This document shows positions 26,380 to 36,340 of a stretch of DNA of 64,000 nucleotides, one piece after another; positions within the stretch are counted from its first letter, which is position 1; the number at the start of each line of letters is the position of its first letter. The DNA is from Pseudomonas fluorescens (GTDB lineage: Bacteria; Pseudomonadota; Gammaproteobacteria; Pseudomonadales; Pseudomonadaceae). A program made the translations under genes and the position numbers. The notes under the pieces were generated by a model. That model did no database searches. It had not been told where the DNA came from and was given only the letters and a program-made list of their open reading frames with translations. The stretch spans positions 806,001 through 870,000 of the forward strand of contig NZ_CP008896.1 of NCBI RefSeq assembly GCF_000730425.1, given 5' to 3'.

Positions 26380-29300
26380 ATGAAGCATAACAACGCGATC
26401 CTGGAAGCCTTCACCCGCAGCTCACTGCGCTTGAACAAAGGGCTGATGGTGGTGCTTGGCGTCGCGTTGCTGCTGGCCGGCACCAGTTACTGGGCGCTGG
26501 CGCGGATCATCGATGAACAGCGTGCAGCCGTGGCGTTTCATTTTGCCCGGCTGATGGAAAACATCCAGGAGCAGGAAGCCTTCCTCAGGAACCTGACGCA
26601 GCCGCTTATTCAGCGCGAGCTGGTCAGCGACAAGAACGTCCAGGCCAGCCTCAAAGGCCAGTGGCTGGACGCGCACAACACCCGCTATGAAGGTCGCGAG
26701 TTTGCCTTTTCGGTGCCCTTCAGTGCCCAGTTCGATGCGCAACGGCTCACGGCCGGCGAGCAGCAGAAGCTGTTTGCCCTTGGGGCGCATCTGGCGAGCT
26801 ACTACAGCGCCTTCTGGTCATCGTCGCCCTACGCTTCGCCCCACACGTTTATCTTCAATCGCCTGGTCAACTACCACATGGCGGTGCCGGCGGTCGGCTA
26901 CCAGCGTGGCGGCAAAACTCCGTTCAACGGCCCCTCGGCCGAACAGGCCTACGCCGTGCAACAAAGGCTTGGCCAGTTGCCCCGGGTGGACGACCGGCTT
27001 TACTGGGAAGCCTACGCCCCCTCCGGCAATGCCTCGGCGGCCCCTCAGCTCTTGGCGTACATCGGCGTGACCCTCAGCCCCCAGGTCTTGCGCGCCGAGC
27101 AAGGCCGCAACCAGGTGATGGTTGCCACCCTGTTGGATATGGCGCATGTCAACGATGTGGAACGCACCATGGCGTCGTCCATCTATGACCGGTTCACCCT
27201 GATCGCCCCCGCCGGGCAGACGTTGACGGGACCCCAGGTTCAAGCATCCTCTTTGGGGGATGGGCTGAACTTTCGCGCCGACGGCCTGGAGTTCAAAATC
27301 ACCCACAACGCCGAGTCACAGTGGACGGCGATCTACGGGATCAGCTACAAGCACTTTTTTCGCTATGCCCTGTGGCCACTGACGAGCCTCGCGTTATTTC
27401 TCTGTACGGTCCTGGCGATCGTCTGGGCGGGCAACCGTTGGTACCGCAGGCAAGTGGTTTACCCGGCGCGCCAGGCCCACGAACGTATCGCCGAAAGCGT
27501 GGCCTTCAGCCGGGTGATCATCGACACGGCGCCCACCGGCCTGTGTGTGGTGGGCCGCGCGGATGGCCAGGTGTTGATCGAAAATCAGCGCGCCCAGCAA
27601 TGGCCCGGCACCGCCAGGCTGGTGGCGGCCCTCAGCCGCTCCCACGACAACGCCGACAGTGGCGAAACCCACCTGGAAATCGAAGGCCGACACCTGCAGG
27701 TCGGCTTTGTCTCGACCCGTTATCAGGGTCAGGATGTGCGGCTGTATGCGTTCAGCGACGTCACCCGGCATATCGAGGACGCTGCGGCCCTGGAAGAGGC
27801 CCGACGTGCTGCCGACGCAGCCAATGAGGCCAAGACGCTGTTCCTGGCAACCATGAGCCATGAAATACGCACGCCACTGTATGGCGTGCTCGGCACCCTG
27901 GAATTGCTCGGCTTGACGCCCCTGGACCCACGCCAGAAAACCTACCTGCACACCATCCAGCGCTCATCTGCCACGTTGTTCCAATTGATCAGCGATGTGC
28001 TCGATGTGTCGAAGATCGAATCCGGGCAGATGGCAATCGAATCCATCGAGTTTTGCCCGCTGGACATGCTCGAAGACACCCTGCACACCTACGCCGCCTT
28101 CGCCCAGCGCAAGGGCTTGCAACTGTATGGCTGCATCGACGCGCAATTGCCGGACTGCGTGGTGGGCGACCCGATGCGCATCCGTCAGATCCTCAACAAC
28201 CTGGTGAGCAATGCGCTGAAGTTTACTGACATAGGACGTGTGGTGATTCGCGCCAGGGCGATTCGCCGTAGCCCCGAGAGCGTCGACCTGGAATGGCAAG
28301 TGACCGACTCCGGCGTGGGTATCAGCCAGGCACAACAAGCCAAACTGTTCGACGTGTTCTACCAGGCCCCGGACACCGCTGGCCAAGGCGGCGCAGGACT
28401 GGGCCTGCCAATCTGTCGCTGGCTCGCCGAAATGATGGACGGCCAGATCAAGGTCGTCAGCGAACCCGGCCTGGGCAGCAGTTTCACCCTGAAAATGAAC
28501 TTGCCGGCAGGTCATGGCGAACTGCCGGGGCTTGTGCCCATTGAACCGAGTACTACACCGGTGTATGTGCAGGCGCCGGTGCGCGAATTGGCAGAGTCGC
28601 TGTGCGCCTGGCTCGGCCGCCTGGGTATCCAGGCCTCAGTGGCCGCGCTGCCCCTGGCCCAACAGAGTACGCAGGCGGTGCTGGTCGATGTGTTGCCCGC
28701 CACCCCGCTGTTGCCCTGGGCGGGGCCGCGGGTGCTGTGTGTGCCGGGGGCGCACAGCCCACCGCTGCACAGCGCCAGCGGCTGGGAAGTGGATATGCAT
28801 GATGTGCGTGCCATTGCATCGGTGGTGGCGCTGACGCAGCAAGGTAAGCAGGAGGCGGTGCTGCACACCGAACAACAGAGCGCCGGGCAGTTGGACTTGC
28901 GCATCCTGGTCGCCGAGGACAACCCGGTGAACCAGGCCATCATCCAGGAACAACTGCAAGCGCTGGGCTGTACGGTGACGCTGGCAGACAATGGCGAGCA
29001 GGCCATGCACCTGTGGCAACCCCAGGCCTTCGACCTGGTCCTGACGGACGTCAATATGCCGTTGATGAATGGCTACGAACTGGCTCGCACCCTCAGGGAA
29101 CACGATCCGCACTTGCCGATCATTGGCGTCACCGCCAATGCCATGCGCGAAGAAGGCATGCGTTGCCTGGCGGTCGGGATGAATGCCTGGCTGGTCAAAC
29201 CCTTGAGCCTGCAAACCCTGCGCGCGCAATTGATCAAACTGTGCAAACCGACGGCACGCGCCGCGCCGCCGGTGATTGACACGGTTCAGATGTCAGACAA

Positions 29301-29562
29301 AATGCGTCCGTTGTTTATCAGCAGCGTGCAGCATGATCTACAGCGCATTAGCGCCGCGCTTGAACAACGTGATGGCCGGCGCCTGGCCGAAATCTTGCAC
29401 TCGACGGCAGGCGCACTGGGTGCCGTACAGGCGCTTGGCTTGGCCCAGGCGTGTATCGAGCTGGAAAGCCAGTTGGCAGCCGGCCGGCTGAATAACACGC
29501 TGGAACAGCAGATAAAACACGTCATGACGCGGTTATCAGCCTTGCTCGGGGCGCCGCCATGA
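26380..29562 (+). CDS. rcsC: Hybrid sensor histidine kinase with HPt domain (RcsC-like)
   Basis: This membrane sensor kinase of 1060 residues is paralogous to the PvrS-like protein. In order: TM1 (about 20-40), a periplasmic sensor region, TM2 ([20 protein letters not shown]), a PAS-like segment, HisKA with His494 in [13 protein letters not shown], HATPase_c ([19 protein letters not shown]), a receiver with Asp890 in LTDVNMP, and an HPt domain with His1007 in [11 protein letters not shown]. It thus holds a full phosphorelay, whose likely output is the LuxR-type regulator encoded 73 nt downstream. It corresponds to RcsC of the PA14 cupD island. Confidence 0.85.
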   Translation: MKHNNAILEAFTRSSLRLNKGLMVVLGVALLLAGTSYWALARIIDEQRAAVAFHFARLMENIQEQEAFLRNLTQPLIQRELVSDKNVQASLKGQWLDAHNTRYEGREFAFSVPFSAQFDAQRLTAGEQQKLFALGAHLASYYSAFWSSSPYASPHTFIFNRLVNYHMAVPAVGYQRGGKTPFNGPSAEQAYAVQQRLGQLPRVDDRLYWEAYAPSGNASAAPQLLAYIGVTLSPQVLRAEQGRNQVMVATLLDMAHVNDVERTMASSIYDRFTLIAPAGQTLTGPQVQASSLGDGLNFRADGLEFKITHNAESQWTAIYGISYKHFFRYALWPLTSLALFLCTVLAIVWAGNRWYRRQVVYPARQAHERIAESVAFSRVIIDTAPTGLCVVGRADGQVLIENQRAQQWPGTARLVAALSRSHDNADSGETHLEIEGRHLQVGFVSTRYQGQDVRLYAFSDVTRHIEDAAALEEARRAADAANEAKTLFLATMSHEIRTPLYGVLGTLELLGLTPLDPRQKTYLHTIQRSSATLFQLISDVLDVSKIESGQMAIESIEFCPLDMLEDTLHTYAAFAQRKGLQLYGCIDAQLPDCVVGDPMRIRQILNNLVSNALKFTDIGRVVIRARAIRRSPESVDLEWQVTDSGVGISQAQQAKLFDVFYQAPDTAGQGGAGLGLPICRWLAEMMDGQIKVVSEPGLGSSFTLKMNLPAGHGELPGLVPIEPSTTPVYVQAPVRELAESLCAWLGRLGIQASVAALPLAQQSTQAVLVDVLPATPLLPWAGPRVLCVPGAHSPPLHSASGWEVDMHDVRAIASVVALTQQGKQEAVLHTEQQSAGQLDLRILVAEDNPVNQAIIQEQLQALGCTVTLADNGEQAMHLWQPQAFDLVLTDVNMPLMNGYELARTLREHDPHLPIIGVTANAMREEGMRCLAVGMNAWLVKPLSLQTLRAQLIKLCKPTARAAPPVIDTVQMSDKMRPLFISSVQHDLQRISAALEQRDGRRLAEILHSTAGALGAVQALGLAQACIELESQLAAGRLNNTLEQQIKHVMTRLSALLGAPP

Positions 29563-29635
29563 GCCCATCGCCTCCCCTGGCGCGCACGCGCATGGCCCCC
29601 TCCCACTCATCGAACCAGCACGACGGCCAGCCCTT

Positions 29636-30283
29636 ATGAAAACCTTTACTGTGGTTATTGCAGACGATCACCCCATCGTGCTTCTAGGGGTGCGAGAACT
29701 CGTGGAGCGCGACGAGCACTTCCAAGTGGTTGGCGAAGCCATCTGTTCAGCGGGTCTCATTGCGTTACTGGAGCAGCAGCCTATCGACATAGTGATCACC
29801 GATTACAACATGCCGGGCGACTCGCCTTATGGCGACGGCCTGAAGTTGGTGGAATACCTCAAGCGCCATTTCCCCGAGGTGCAGGTGCTGATCCTGACGA
29901 TGATCTCCAATCATCTGATTCTCACGCGCCTGCAAGAGTTGGGAGTGGTGGGGGTCATCCAGAAAAGCCAGTTGCATACGGAAATCCAGGTCGCCCTCAA
30001 GTCTATTGCCCAACAGGCGCACTATCGGAGCCTGGAACCGGCCAAGACCTCGGTGATCGATTCGATGACGGCAATTGATGAACGTTTTTCAACCCTGTCG
30101 CCAAAGGAGTTCGAGATATTGCGTTTATTCATCTCGGGCAAAAGTGTCAGTGATATTGCACGCAGCCAGAATAGAAGTTCAAAAACCATCAGCGCACAAA
30201 AAATATCCGCCATGCGCAAGCTTGAAGTAAGCAGTGACCAGGACTTATTGACTTACTGCCTGGCCCAAAACATTTTCAACTAG
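29636..30283 (+). CDS. rcsB: LuxR-type response regulator (RcsB-like)
   Basis: This NarL/RcsB-family transcription factor has 215 residues. The receiver domain has phospho-acceptor Asp56 in VITDYNMPGDSPYGDG, the insertion after the MPG being typical of RcsB. A C-terminal helix-turn-helix follows (LSPKEFEILRLFISGKSVSDI and SSKTISAQKISAMRKL). It follows the HPt-containing kinase and precedes the pilin gene, whose promoter has a perfect RcsB-like palindrome. It is expected to activate the fimbrial units and perhaps its own locus. Confidence 0.87.
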   Translation: MKTFTVVIADDHPIVLLGVRELVERDEHFQVVGEAICSAGLIALLEQQPIDIVITDYNMPGDSPYGDGLKLVEYLKRHFPEVQVLILTMISNHLILTRLQELGVVGVIQKSQLHTEIQVALKSIAQQAHYRSLEPAKTSVIDSMTAIDERFSTLSPKEFEILRLFISGKSVSDIARSQNRSSKTISAQKISAMRKLEVSSDQDLLTYCLAQNIFN

Positions 30284-30338
30284 ACTTTATTTAATTAAGC
30301 GCAATTTCTCCAAATCAATTCCCCTCGGCAACGCGTTA

Positions 30339-30352
30339 TAAGAATCGTCTTA
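30339..30352 (+). promoter_or_regulatory. RcsB-like box before the major pilin gene
   Basis: TAAGAATCGTCTTA is a palindrome very close to the enterobacterial RcsAB box TAAGAATATTCTTA. It lies 79 nt before the pilin start codon. It is the best-conserved of three such sites in this locus. Confidence 0.65.
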
Positions 30353-30431
30353 TTCTCTATAAGGCCCAGATTTACTATTGTTCGTTGGCAGTTTCAACCC
30401 GCCTCTACAATCAACACTAACGGACATCATC

Positions 30432-31037
30432 ATGAAGAAGTTTTCCCTGGCCCTTATCGCTGTGTCAGTTATTGCCGCCAGCAGCAGTGCATTTGCCGAA
30501 GATCCTGTTGTTCCGACCCCGACCTCGGGCGGCAACGGCAAAATCACTTTCACCGGCGTGATCAACAACGACGCCTGCTCGGTCGACGGCGCCAACTCCG
30601 ATCGCGTGATCTCGGTGGACATGGGCTCGGTCTCGATCAAAGACATGGGCACCGCCGAAAACCCGGCCTCGGGTCGCGTGACCGCCAAAGACTTCAACCT
30701 CAACGTGAACTGCAACCTGGGCACCAAAGTGGCGATGATCTTTGACGCCAACAGCGGCGGATCGGGCCTGGTCACCGACAAGAAAGTCCTCGCACTGACC
30801 CCGGGCAACGGCAGCGCCAGCAACGTCGGCATCGCCCTGCTCGACAGCCAAGGTGCGCTGATCGACCTCAGCTCCCCGACGAGCGCCCGTATTCAAAGCG
30901 CCATGCACGGCCAAAGTGCCGAAGGCGGCGACGCGACCTTGAGCTTTGCCGCAGCCTACGTCACGACCGGTGCCCCCGGCGCCTCTACCGCTGGTCGCGG
31001 TGACGCGACCCTGCCGTTCATCCTGCAATACGAATAA
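30432..31037 (+). CDS. Major fimbrial subunit (CupD1-like)
   Basis: This secreted pilin of 201 residues is the structural rod subunit of a chaperone-usher fimbria. A signal peptide ends at SSAFA-ED. The mature protein has the typical two Cys residues (NNDACSVDG and NVNCNLG), a Gly-rich Ig-like fold, and a C-terminal strand ending in PFILQY with the penultimate Tyr used for chaperone capture. It lies 148 nt after the RcsB-like gene, behind an RcsB-like box, and is followed by chaperone and usher genes. Confidence 0.87.
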   Translation: MKKFSLALIAVSVIAASSSAFAEDPVVPTPTSGGNGKITFTGVINNDACSVDGANSDRVISVDMGSVSIKDMGTAENPASGRVTAKDFNLNVNCNLGTKVAMIFDANSGGSGLVTDKKVLALTPGNGSASNVGIALLDSQGALIDLSSPTSARIQSAMHGQSAEGGDATLSFAAAYVTTGAPGASTAGRGDATLPFILQYE

Positions 31038-31110
31038 CCCCCACGCTGTAATTGCCATGCGCGAGGCTTTCGGGCCTCGCCATTTATCCGACCCACAAAC
31101 GGTAGACATC

Positions 31111-31857
31111 ATGTTGCCTCGTTCCATTGCCGCAGGCCTGGGGCTGTTGGCCCTGCTTATGGCGACCCAGGCCGCCGCCAGCATTTCACTGAGCGCCACC
31201 CGCATCGTGTTTGATGGCGAGCACAAGGAAGCCAATATCACCGTGCGTAACGGTAACCAGGATGTCTTGATTCAATCCTGGGTCGACACCAACGACACTC
31301 ACGCCAACGCGGCATCGTTCGCCGTGACGCCCCCCCTGGCCCGGATCTTTGCCAAGGAACAGCAGTTGCTGCGGGTTCTCTACCAGGGCACGGGCATGCC
31401 GGTGGATCGTGAATCAGTGATCTGGCTCAATGTGCAGGAGATCCCCCAGGCCGCTGCTTCGGATAACACCTTGCAACTGGCAGTGCGCCAGCGCATCAAG
31501 ATATTTTTCCGCCCGCCCGGTTTGCCAGGCAATGCCTTGTCGGCACCGGCGCACCTGGAGTGGCAACTGCAAAAGCGCGGCGCGAAGTCGCAGCTGACGG
31601 TAAAGAATCCGACGCTGTATCACGTGTCCATGGCCGATATAAAACTGCAGGCCGGGCAACAGACTGAACTGGCTGCCGACTCGACAATGATTGCGCCGGG
31701 GGCCGAAAAACAGTTCAGCGTCAAACAACTCAACGGCCAAGATGCCGTGCAGTTATCTTTCTCCAGCATTAACGACTATGGCGCACAAGATAAATACACC
31801 GCACAACTTTCCACGGGCCTGACGGCCAAGGCCACTGAGGCTCGCGCCAGGCAATAA
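31111..31857 (+). CDS. Periplasmic pilus chaperone (CupD2-like)
   Basis: This PapD-family chaperone has 248 residues. A signal peptide ends at TQAAA-SISL. The first Ig domain has SATRIVFDGEHKEANITV, and the FRPPGLPG motif follows the RQRIKIFFRP strand that carries the anchoring Arg/Lys. It is clearly related to the chaperone at 20475, with a similar layout. It lies between pilin and usher, 73 nt after the pilin gene. Confidence 0.87.
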   Translation: MLPRSIAAGLGLLALLMATQAAASISLSATRIVFDGEHKEANITVRNGNQDVLIQSWVDTNDTHANAASFAVTPPLARIFAKEQQLLRVLYQGTGMPVDRESVIWLNVQEIPQAAASDNTLQLAVRQRIKIFFRPPGLPGNALSAPAHLEWQLQKRGAKSQLTVKNPTLYHVSMADIKLQAGQQTELAADSTMIAPGAEKQFSVKQLNGQDAVQLSFSSINDYGAQDKYTAQLSTGLTAKATEARARQ

Positions 31858-31945
31858 GTATTCCCCTTAAACTTGCGGGTTCGACTCGAGTGCGTACTCG
31901 CGTGCCTCGCCTGTCCGATAAACAGGGATGATATAGGTTCTTTGC

Positions 31946-34516
31946 ATGTTCTTTCTTTTAGGCAACAGGCCCAATCATTACATATCAAGCGAGCGCACTT
32001 CATGCGCGCCGGCAACGTGTACATCACTCAAGTTAAGTGCGCTGTTCCTGGCGATTCTTGTCGGCTCGCCTGCTTGGGCCGTTGCCGATGAGCCGTCCCT
32101 GGAAGTGTTCAACACCACCTTTTTGCAAGGTGCACAATCGTCGGTAGACCTGCAACAACTGCTGTCGGCCAACAGCGTGCTGCCCGGTAACTACCGGGTC
32201 GACCTGTACAGTAACGAGGTGCTGGTGGGCCGGCGCGACATCGACTTCAAGCGCAACCCGCAGACCGGTCGGGTCGACGCCTGCCTGACCCAGGACTTGC
32301 TCAAGCAACTGGGGATCGACATGCCTCTTTTGCAAGCCCAGGGCAAGCTCGACCCCAGCCAACCCCAGGACTGCTACGACCTGCCGACGCTGATCGACCA
32401 GGCCACCCTGCGCTATGACACCAGCCGTCTGCGCCTGGCGGCGAGTATTCCGCAGGTCGCGATGCAACGCGGCATGCGCGGCTATGTCGACCCCCAGCTC
32501 TGGGACGATGGCGTGCCGGCGGCATTTATCAACTATCAACTCAACAGCAGCCGCACCGCGGGCGACTATGAGACGCGTATCAATAACAACCTGGGGCTGC
32601 GCAACGGCATCAACCTGGGCGCATGGCGCCTGCGCAACGAATCGAACCTGAGCAGCGGCACCGGGCGTGCGAGCAACTTCACCAGCAACCGCAGCTACGT
32701 GCAGCATGACGTGACGGCGCTCAAGGGGCAGTTCAGTGCCGGCGAGATTTTTTCCGATACCGACCTGTTCGACAGCGTGCGCTACCGTGGCTTGAAGCTG
32801 GCCTCCGATGAAGGCATGCGTGCCGACAGCGAGCGCGGTTATGCCCCGGTGATCCGTGGCGTGGCGCAGACCAATGCCACGGTAGAAATCCGCCAGAACG
32901 ACTACATCCTCTACACCGCCAACGTTGCGCCAGGGCCTTTCGAGATCAACGATATCTACCCCAGTGGCTCGAACGGCGACCTGGAAATCACCATCATCGA
33001 AGCCGACGGCCGTCGTCACATCACCACACAGGCGTTCTCCAGCCTGCCGATCATGGTGCGTGAAGGCCAGGTCAAATACAGCGTTTCTGCCGGTAAATTC
33101 AGCAGCAACGCCAATGGCTTGGCGAGCCCGCAATTTGTCAGCAGCACCCTCGCCTACGGCCTTACCAGCAACCTCAGCGCGATTGTCGGCCTGCAAGTCA
33201 GCGAAGACTACAAGGCGCTCTCCCTGGGGGCGGGCAGGAACACATCGCTGGGCGCCGTGTCGATGGATGTCACGCACTCGTCGAGCGCTGCCCAGGGGCA
33301 AACGACCCAGGGCAACAGTGTGCGCGCGTTGTATGCCAAGACCTTTGCCGGCACTGACACTAACTTCACCCTGGCCGCGTATCGTTACTCGACCGAGGGG
33401 TACCGCACCCTGACCGATCACGTCGAAGACACCAGCGAAGGTGCCGTCAAGCGCACCGGCAATTCGAAAACCCGCACTGACCTGACGATCAACCAAAGTA
33501 TCGGGCGCAACCGCGAGTTCGGCAGCCTCTACGTGAACGCCAGCGACCAGCGCTATTGGAACCGCGGCGGCGCCCAGAGCTTTTCCGCCGGCTACAACAG
33601 CAACTGGGGCGACCTGAGCTACAACCTGGGCGTGACACGTACCAAACAGATTGCCCGTTGGGGCGCACCTGACTCCGATACGCAGCTCAACCTGTCTTTT
33701 TCATTCCCCTTGGGCAGCCAGCCCCGGGCACCACGGGCTTTTGTCACCACCAGCACCCAGCAAGGCGACACCAGCACCCAGGCCGGTATCAACGGCTATG
33801 TGGCCGATACCAGCGACGTGTTCTATTCGGTCCAGGCCGGCCATAGCCGTACCGGCGGTCAATCGGGATCGGCCAACCTCAATAGCCGCACCGCCATGGC
33901 CGATCTCAGCCTGGGGTACAGCCAGGGTCGCGGTTATGACGCGCAAAACCTCAACGTTGCCGGTTCGGTGGTGGCGCACGCCGGCGGTATCAACCTGGGG
34001 CAGACCGTCAGCGAAACCTTTGCCCTGGCCCAGGTGCCAGGCATCAGCGGGGCAAAGATCAGCAGCTACAGTGGGGTTGAAACCGGGCGCAACGGCTACG
34101 CCATCGTGCCTTCGGCACAGCCTTATCGGGTGAACTGGATCAGCCTCGACACCCGCGACCTGGGCGGTGATGTTGAAATCACCCAGGCTACGCAGCAACT
34201 GGTACCCCGTCGCGGGGCGGTGGTATTGGCCCGCTACAGCGGGAAAAGCGGGCGGCGCGTGCTGTTTGAGCTATTTGATGCACAGCACCAGCGCATGGCG
34301 TTCGGCGCCTCACTGGAAGACGCCACGGGCAAACAATTGGCCATCGCCGACCCCAGCGGCAATGCCTTGGTGCTGCTTGAAGAGGACCAGGGCAGCCTGA
34401 CGATCAAGTGGGGCGACCAGCACTGTACCGCGCCGTATGCACTGGCGGCGCAAAACAGGGCGCTGAACTACGAGCGCCAGACACTGGTGTGCAGGAGCGA
34501 GTCCGCTGGCGAATGA
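31946..34516 (+). CDS. Outer-membrane fimbrial usher (CupD3-like)
   Basis: This FimD/PapC-family usher has 856 residues and assembles and secretes the pilus through the outer membrane. The N-terminal chaperone-binding domain begins after the signal peptide (LFLAILVGSPAWA) with EVFNTTFLQG. A 24-strand pore with plug follows, and the C-terminal domain ends in CTAPYALAAQN and a final Cys. ATG 31946 has a weak TAGG site; the N-terminus before the signal core is unusually long (about 28 residues). An ATG at 32002 in the neighbouring frame would give a more normal signal peptide if one base were changed. The gene ends exactly where a convergent recombinase gene ends. Confidence 0.87.
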   Translation: MFFLLGNRPNHYISSERTSCAPATCTSLKLSALFLAILVGSPAWAVADEPSLEVFNTTFLQGAQSSVDLQQLLSANSVLPGNYRVDLYSNEVLVGRRDIDFKRNPQTGRVDACLTQDLLKQLGIDMPLLQAQGKLDPSQPQDCYDLPTLIDQATLRYDTSRLRLAASIPQVAMQRGMRGYVDPQLWDDGVPAAFINYQLNSSRTAGDYETRINNNLGLRNGINLGAWRLRNESNLSSGTGRASNFTSNRSYVQHDVTALKGQFSAGEIFSDTDLFDSVRYRGLKLASDEGMRADSERGYAPVIRGVAQTNATVEIRQNDYILYTANVAPGPFEINDIYPSGSNGDLEITIIEADGRRHITTQAFSSLPIMVREGQVKYSVSAGKFSSNANGLASPQFVSSTLAYGLTSNLSAIVGLQVSEDYKALSLGAGRNTSLGAVSMDVTHSSSAAQGQTTQGNSVRALYAKTFAGTDTNFTLAAYRYSTEGYRTLTDHVEDTSEGAVKRTGNSKTRTDLTINQSIGRNREFGSLYVNASDQRYWNRGGAQSFSAGYNSNWGDLSYNLGVTRTKQIARWGAPDSDTQLNLSFSFPLGSQPRAPRAFVTTSTQQGDTSTQAGINGYVADTSDVFYSVQAGHSRTGGQSGSANLNSRTAMADLSLGYSQGRGYDAQNLNVAGSVVAHAGGINLGQTVSETFALAQVPGISGAKISSYSGVETGRNGYAIVPSAQPYRVNWISLDTRDLGGDVEITQATQQLVPRRGAVVLARYSGKSGRRVLFELFDAQHQRMAFGASLEDATGKQLAIADPSGNALVLLEEDQGSLTIKWGDQHCTAPYALAAQNRALNYERQTLVCRSESAGE

Positions 34517-35431
34517 TCAAAGATCAAACCGATCAATCGCTCGCCGCCGCTCGTTGTCATCGCGTACATCGTAGCTGGCGGTGGTCTGGATATTGGTGTG
34601 ATGCGCCAGTTTCTGCGCGATGGACAGGTCATGCTCCTCGATGACCCGGGTGATGAACGAACGGCGGAAATCATGGGGCATGATCTTCACCCCCACCTGT
34701 TCGCCGCGCTGGCGGGCTATGTAGTAAATCGCATGCTTGGTGATGCGTTCGCGGGTGATATGGCTGCCGCGGCGGATGCGATTGAACAGGAAGCTATCGT
34801 CCTGCTCCCCTTCCTTTAAGTGCTCGCGGCGAAATTCCAGCCAGGCCTGCAACTTGGCAAACGCCCAGGCCGGTGCGTACTTGAGCAACTCCTTGTTGCC
34901 CTTGCCCATCACCCGCAGGCTGCGTTCTGCAAAATTCACCTGGGCCAGGTCGAGGTTGACCGACTCTGACTTGCGCATCCCCGAGCCGTAGAGGATCCCG
35001 ATCACCGCCGCATCCCGCAGGCCTTGTGGCCTTGGATCGGCAGCGCAGACGTCCATCAATTCGCGGATCAGGGTGCGGCGCAGGTTGCGCCCCTGGCTCA
35101 AGCGCGTGCCGGCGGTGGCCTTGACCGAGCGCATCTTGAGCAGGTGTTCCTGGCTGATCAGGCTGATGCGCCAGGCTTCGTTCATCACCCCGCGCACGGC
35201 GTTGACATACAGCGACGAGGTATTGGGCGCGTACCCGTCTTCACGCAACACGGCGACCAGTGCCATCACGTGCTCGGGCTGCAACAGATGCCAGTCGATA
35301 TCTTCCAGATTGATCTCTTCAAACCCCAGGCGGTCGGCAGCATCTTGCAGCACGTAGCGCATGGTCAATTGGCTGGAGGGCGCCAGGCGGGAGAGGTACA
35401 GGGTCAGGGGATTGCGGGAAATCTCGGTCAA
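34517..35431 (-). CDS. Tyrosine recombinase/site-specific integrase
   Basis: The XerD/integrase-type recombinase has 304 residues. An N-terminal SAM-like core-binding domain (about 10-110) is followed by the catalytic domain with Arg in LYGSGMRKSES, a Lys in RVMGKGNKE, the HDFRRS box, and His plus nucleophilic Tyr in HTNIQTTASYD. It is convergent with the usher gene, the stop codons abutting without spacing. Its location next to fimbrial genes recalls FimB/FimE inverters, but no invertible promoter was found. It may equally be a conserved chromosomal integrase or the relic of an island. Confidence 0.85.
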   Translation of the reverse strand: MTEISRNPLTLYLSRLAPSSQLTMRYVLQDAADRLGFEEINLEDIDWHLLQPEHVMALVAVLREDGYAPNTSSLYVNAVRGVMNEAWRISLISQEHLLKMRSVKATAGTRLSQGRNLRRTLIRELMDVCAADPRPQGLRDAAVIGILYGSGMRKSESVNLDLAQVNFAERSLRVMGKGNKELLKYAPAWAFAKLQAWLEFRREHLKEGEQDDSFLFNRIRRGSHITRERITKHAIYYIARQRGEQVGVKIMPHDFRRSFITRVIEEHDLSIAQKLAHHTNIQTTASYDVRDDNERRRAIDRFDL

Positions 35432-35539
35432 AATAGATCAGCCTTTAGATTAAATACAGATACTAAGCTTATGTTTAATATCGGTATTTATTGGTTTGGC
35501 GAGCGCCGAGTCTAACGCAGGTCGGCGCCGCCTACCAAA

Positions 35540-36340
35540 CTAGGGCTCATCCTCGACCGGTGCCGGGCTCTGCTGCTGGCTCCAGTCGGCGTTCTGTTTT
35601 TGCATCAGCGCAAACCACTGCTGACGCATGAACGCCAACAGCCCGGCGGGCGCCTTGGCGAAGTCCTGCTCGTCGTTGTAGCAGCCTGGCAATGGCAGGT
35701 CGGTGCCCTGCTCCTTGTATTGACTGACCAACGCCTGCTGTCCGGCAACGCTGCAATCTGCCGGCAGCGGCATACCGCGCAGTGCACCCGCCTCCTCGTC
35801 CCACCAACTGGCACCGTAGCGGTCGACACCGCGCAGCCCGTACTTGTGCGACTTACCGATGTGCATGATCAACTTGAACTCGCGGGGGCTGACATCACTG
35901 GTGCAGGTGCGCGAATAGCCCACTGTCACTTGGCTCAGGCCGTCGCCGAGCAGGTCAGTGACGCGGGTCGCGGCGTTATCGAAGTGTAGGCCGGCGTCGA
36001 ATTCGCAGCGCTGCACATCGTCATGCAACATCCACAGGCGCTTGGGGCGATCCCCCTCCAACAGGTACTGAGCCGCATAGATCGACGCCGACTGTGTACC
36101 GTCGTCATCACGCTCCCCCGCTTCCTGCTCGGCCAAGACCAACAGATTGTGACCCTGACGGTCATCCCAGCCGTACGCTGCCACTTGCCTGCCCCGGACC
36201 TCGACCCCGGACGGAACCTGAGCCAACGGCGTGAGCCTTACCTCCTCGGCGGCTCCAGCGGCATGGGCTGCCCCCAGCGTCATCCACACCACCATCAAGA
36301 CCGGCCTTGATTGACCCCGTAAAAACTGCACGTTATTCAT
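35540..36340 (-). CDS. Secreted/periplasmic protein of unknown function
   Basis: The 266-residue protein has a signal peptide (LMVVWMTLGAAHAAG). The mature part contains VAAYGWDDRQGHNLLVLAEQ, a beta-rich core with YSRTCTSDVSPREFKLIMHIG, and a C-terminal Cys pair. The TCTSDVSPREFKL block recalls M949_RS01915-type proteins annotated as surface-polysaccharide related, but that naming does not establish a function. The gene runs leftward, 108 nt from the recombinase gene and divergent from the arn operon. Confidence 0.6.
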   Translation of the reverse strand: MNNVQFLRGQSRPVLMVVWMTLGAAHAAGAAEEVRLTPLAQVPSGVEVRGRQVAAYGWDDRQGHNLLVLAEQEAGERDDDGTQSASIYAAQYLLEGDRPKRLWMLHDDVQRCEFDAGLHFDNAATRVTDLLGDGLSQVTVGYSRTCTSDVSPREFKLIMHIGKSHKYGLRGVDRYGASWWDEEAGALRGMPLPADCSVAGQQALVSQYKEQGTDLPLPGCYNDEQDFAKAPAGLLAFMRQQWFALMQKQNADWSQQQSPAPVEDEP

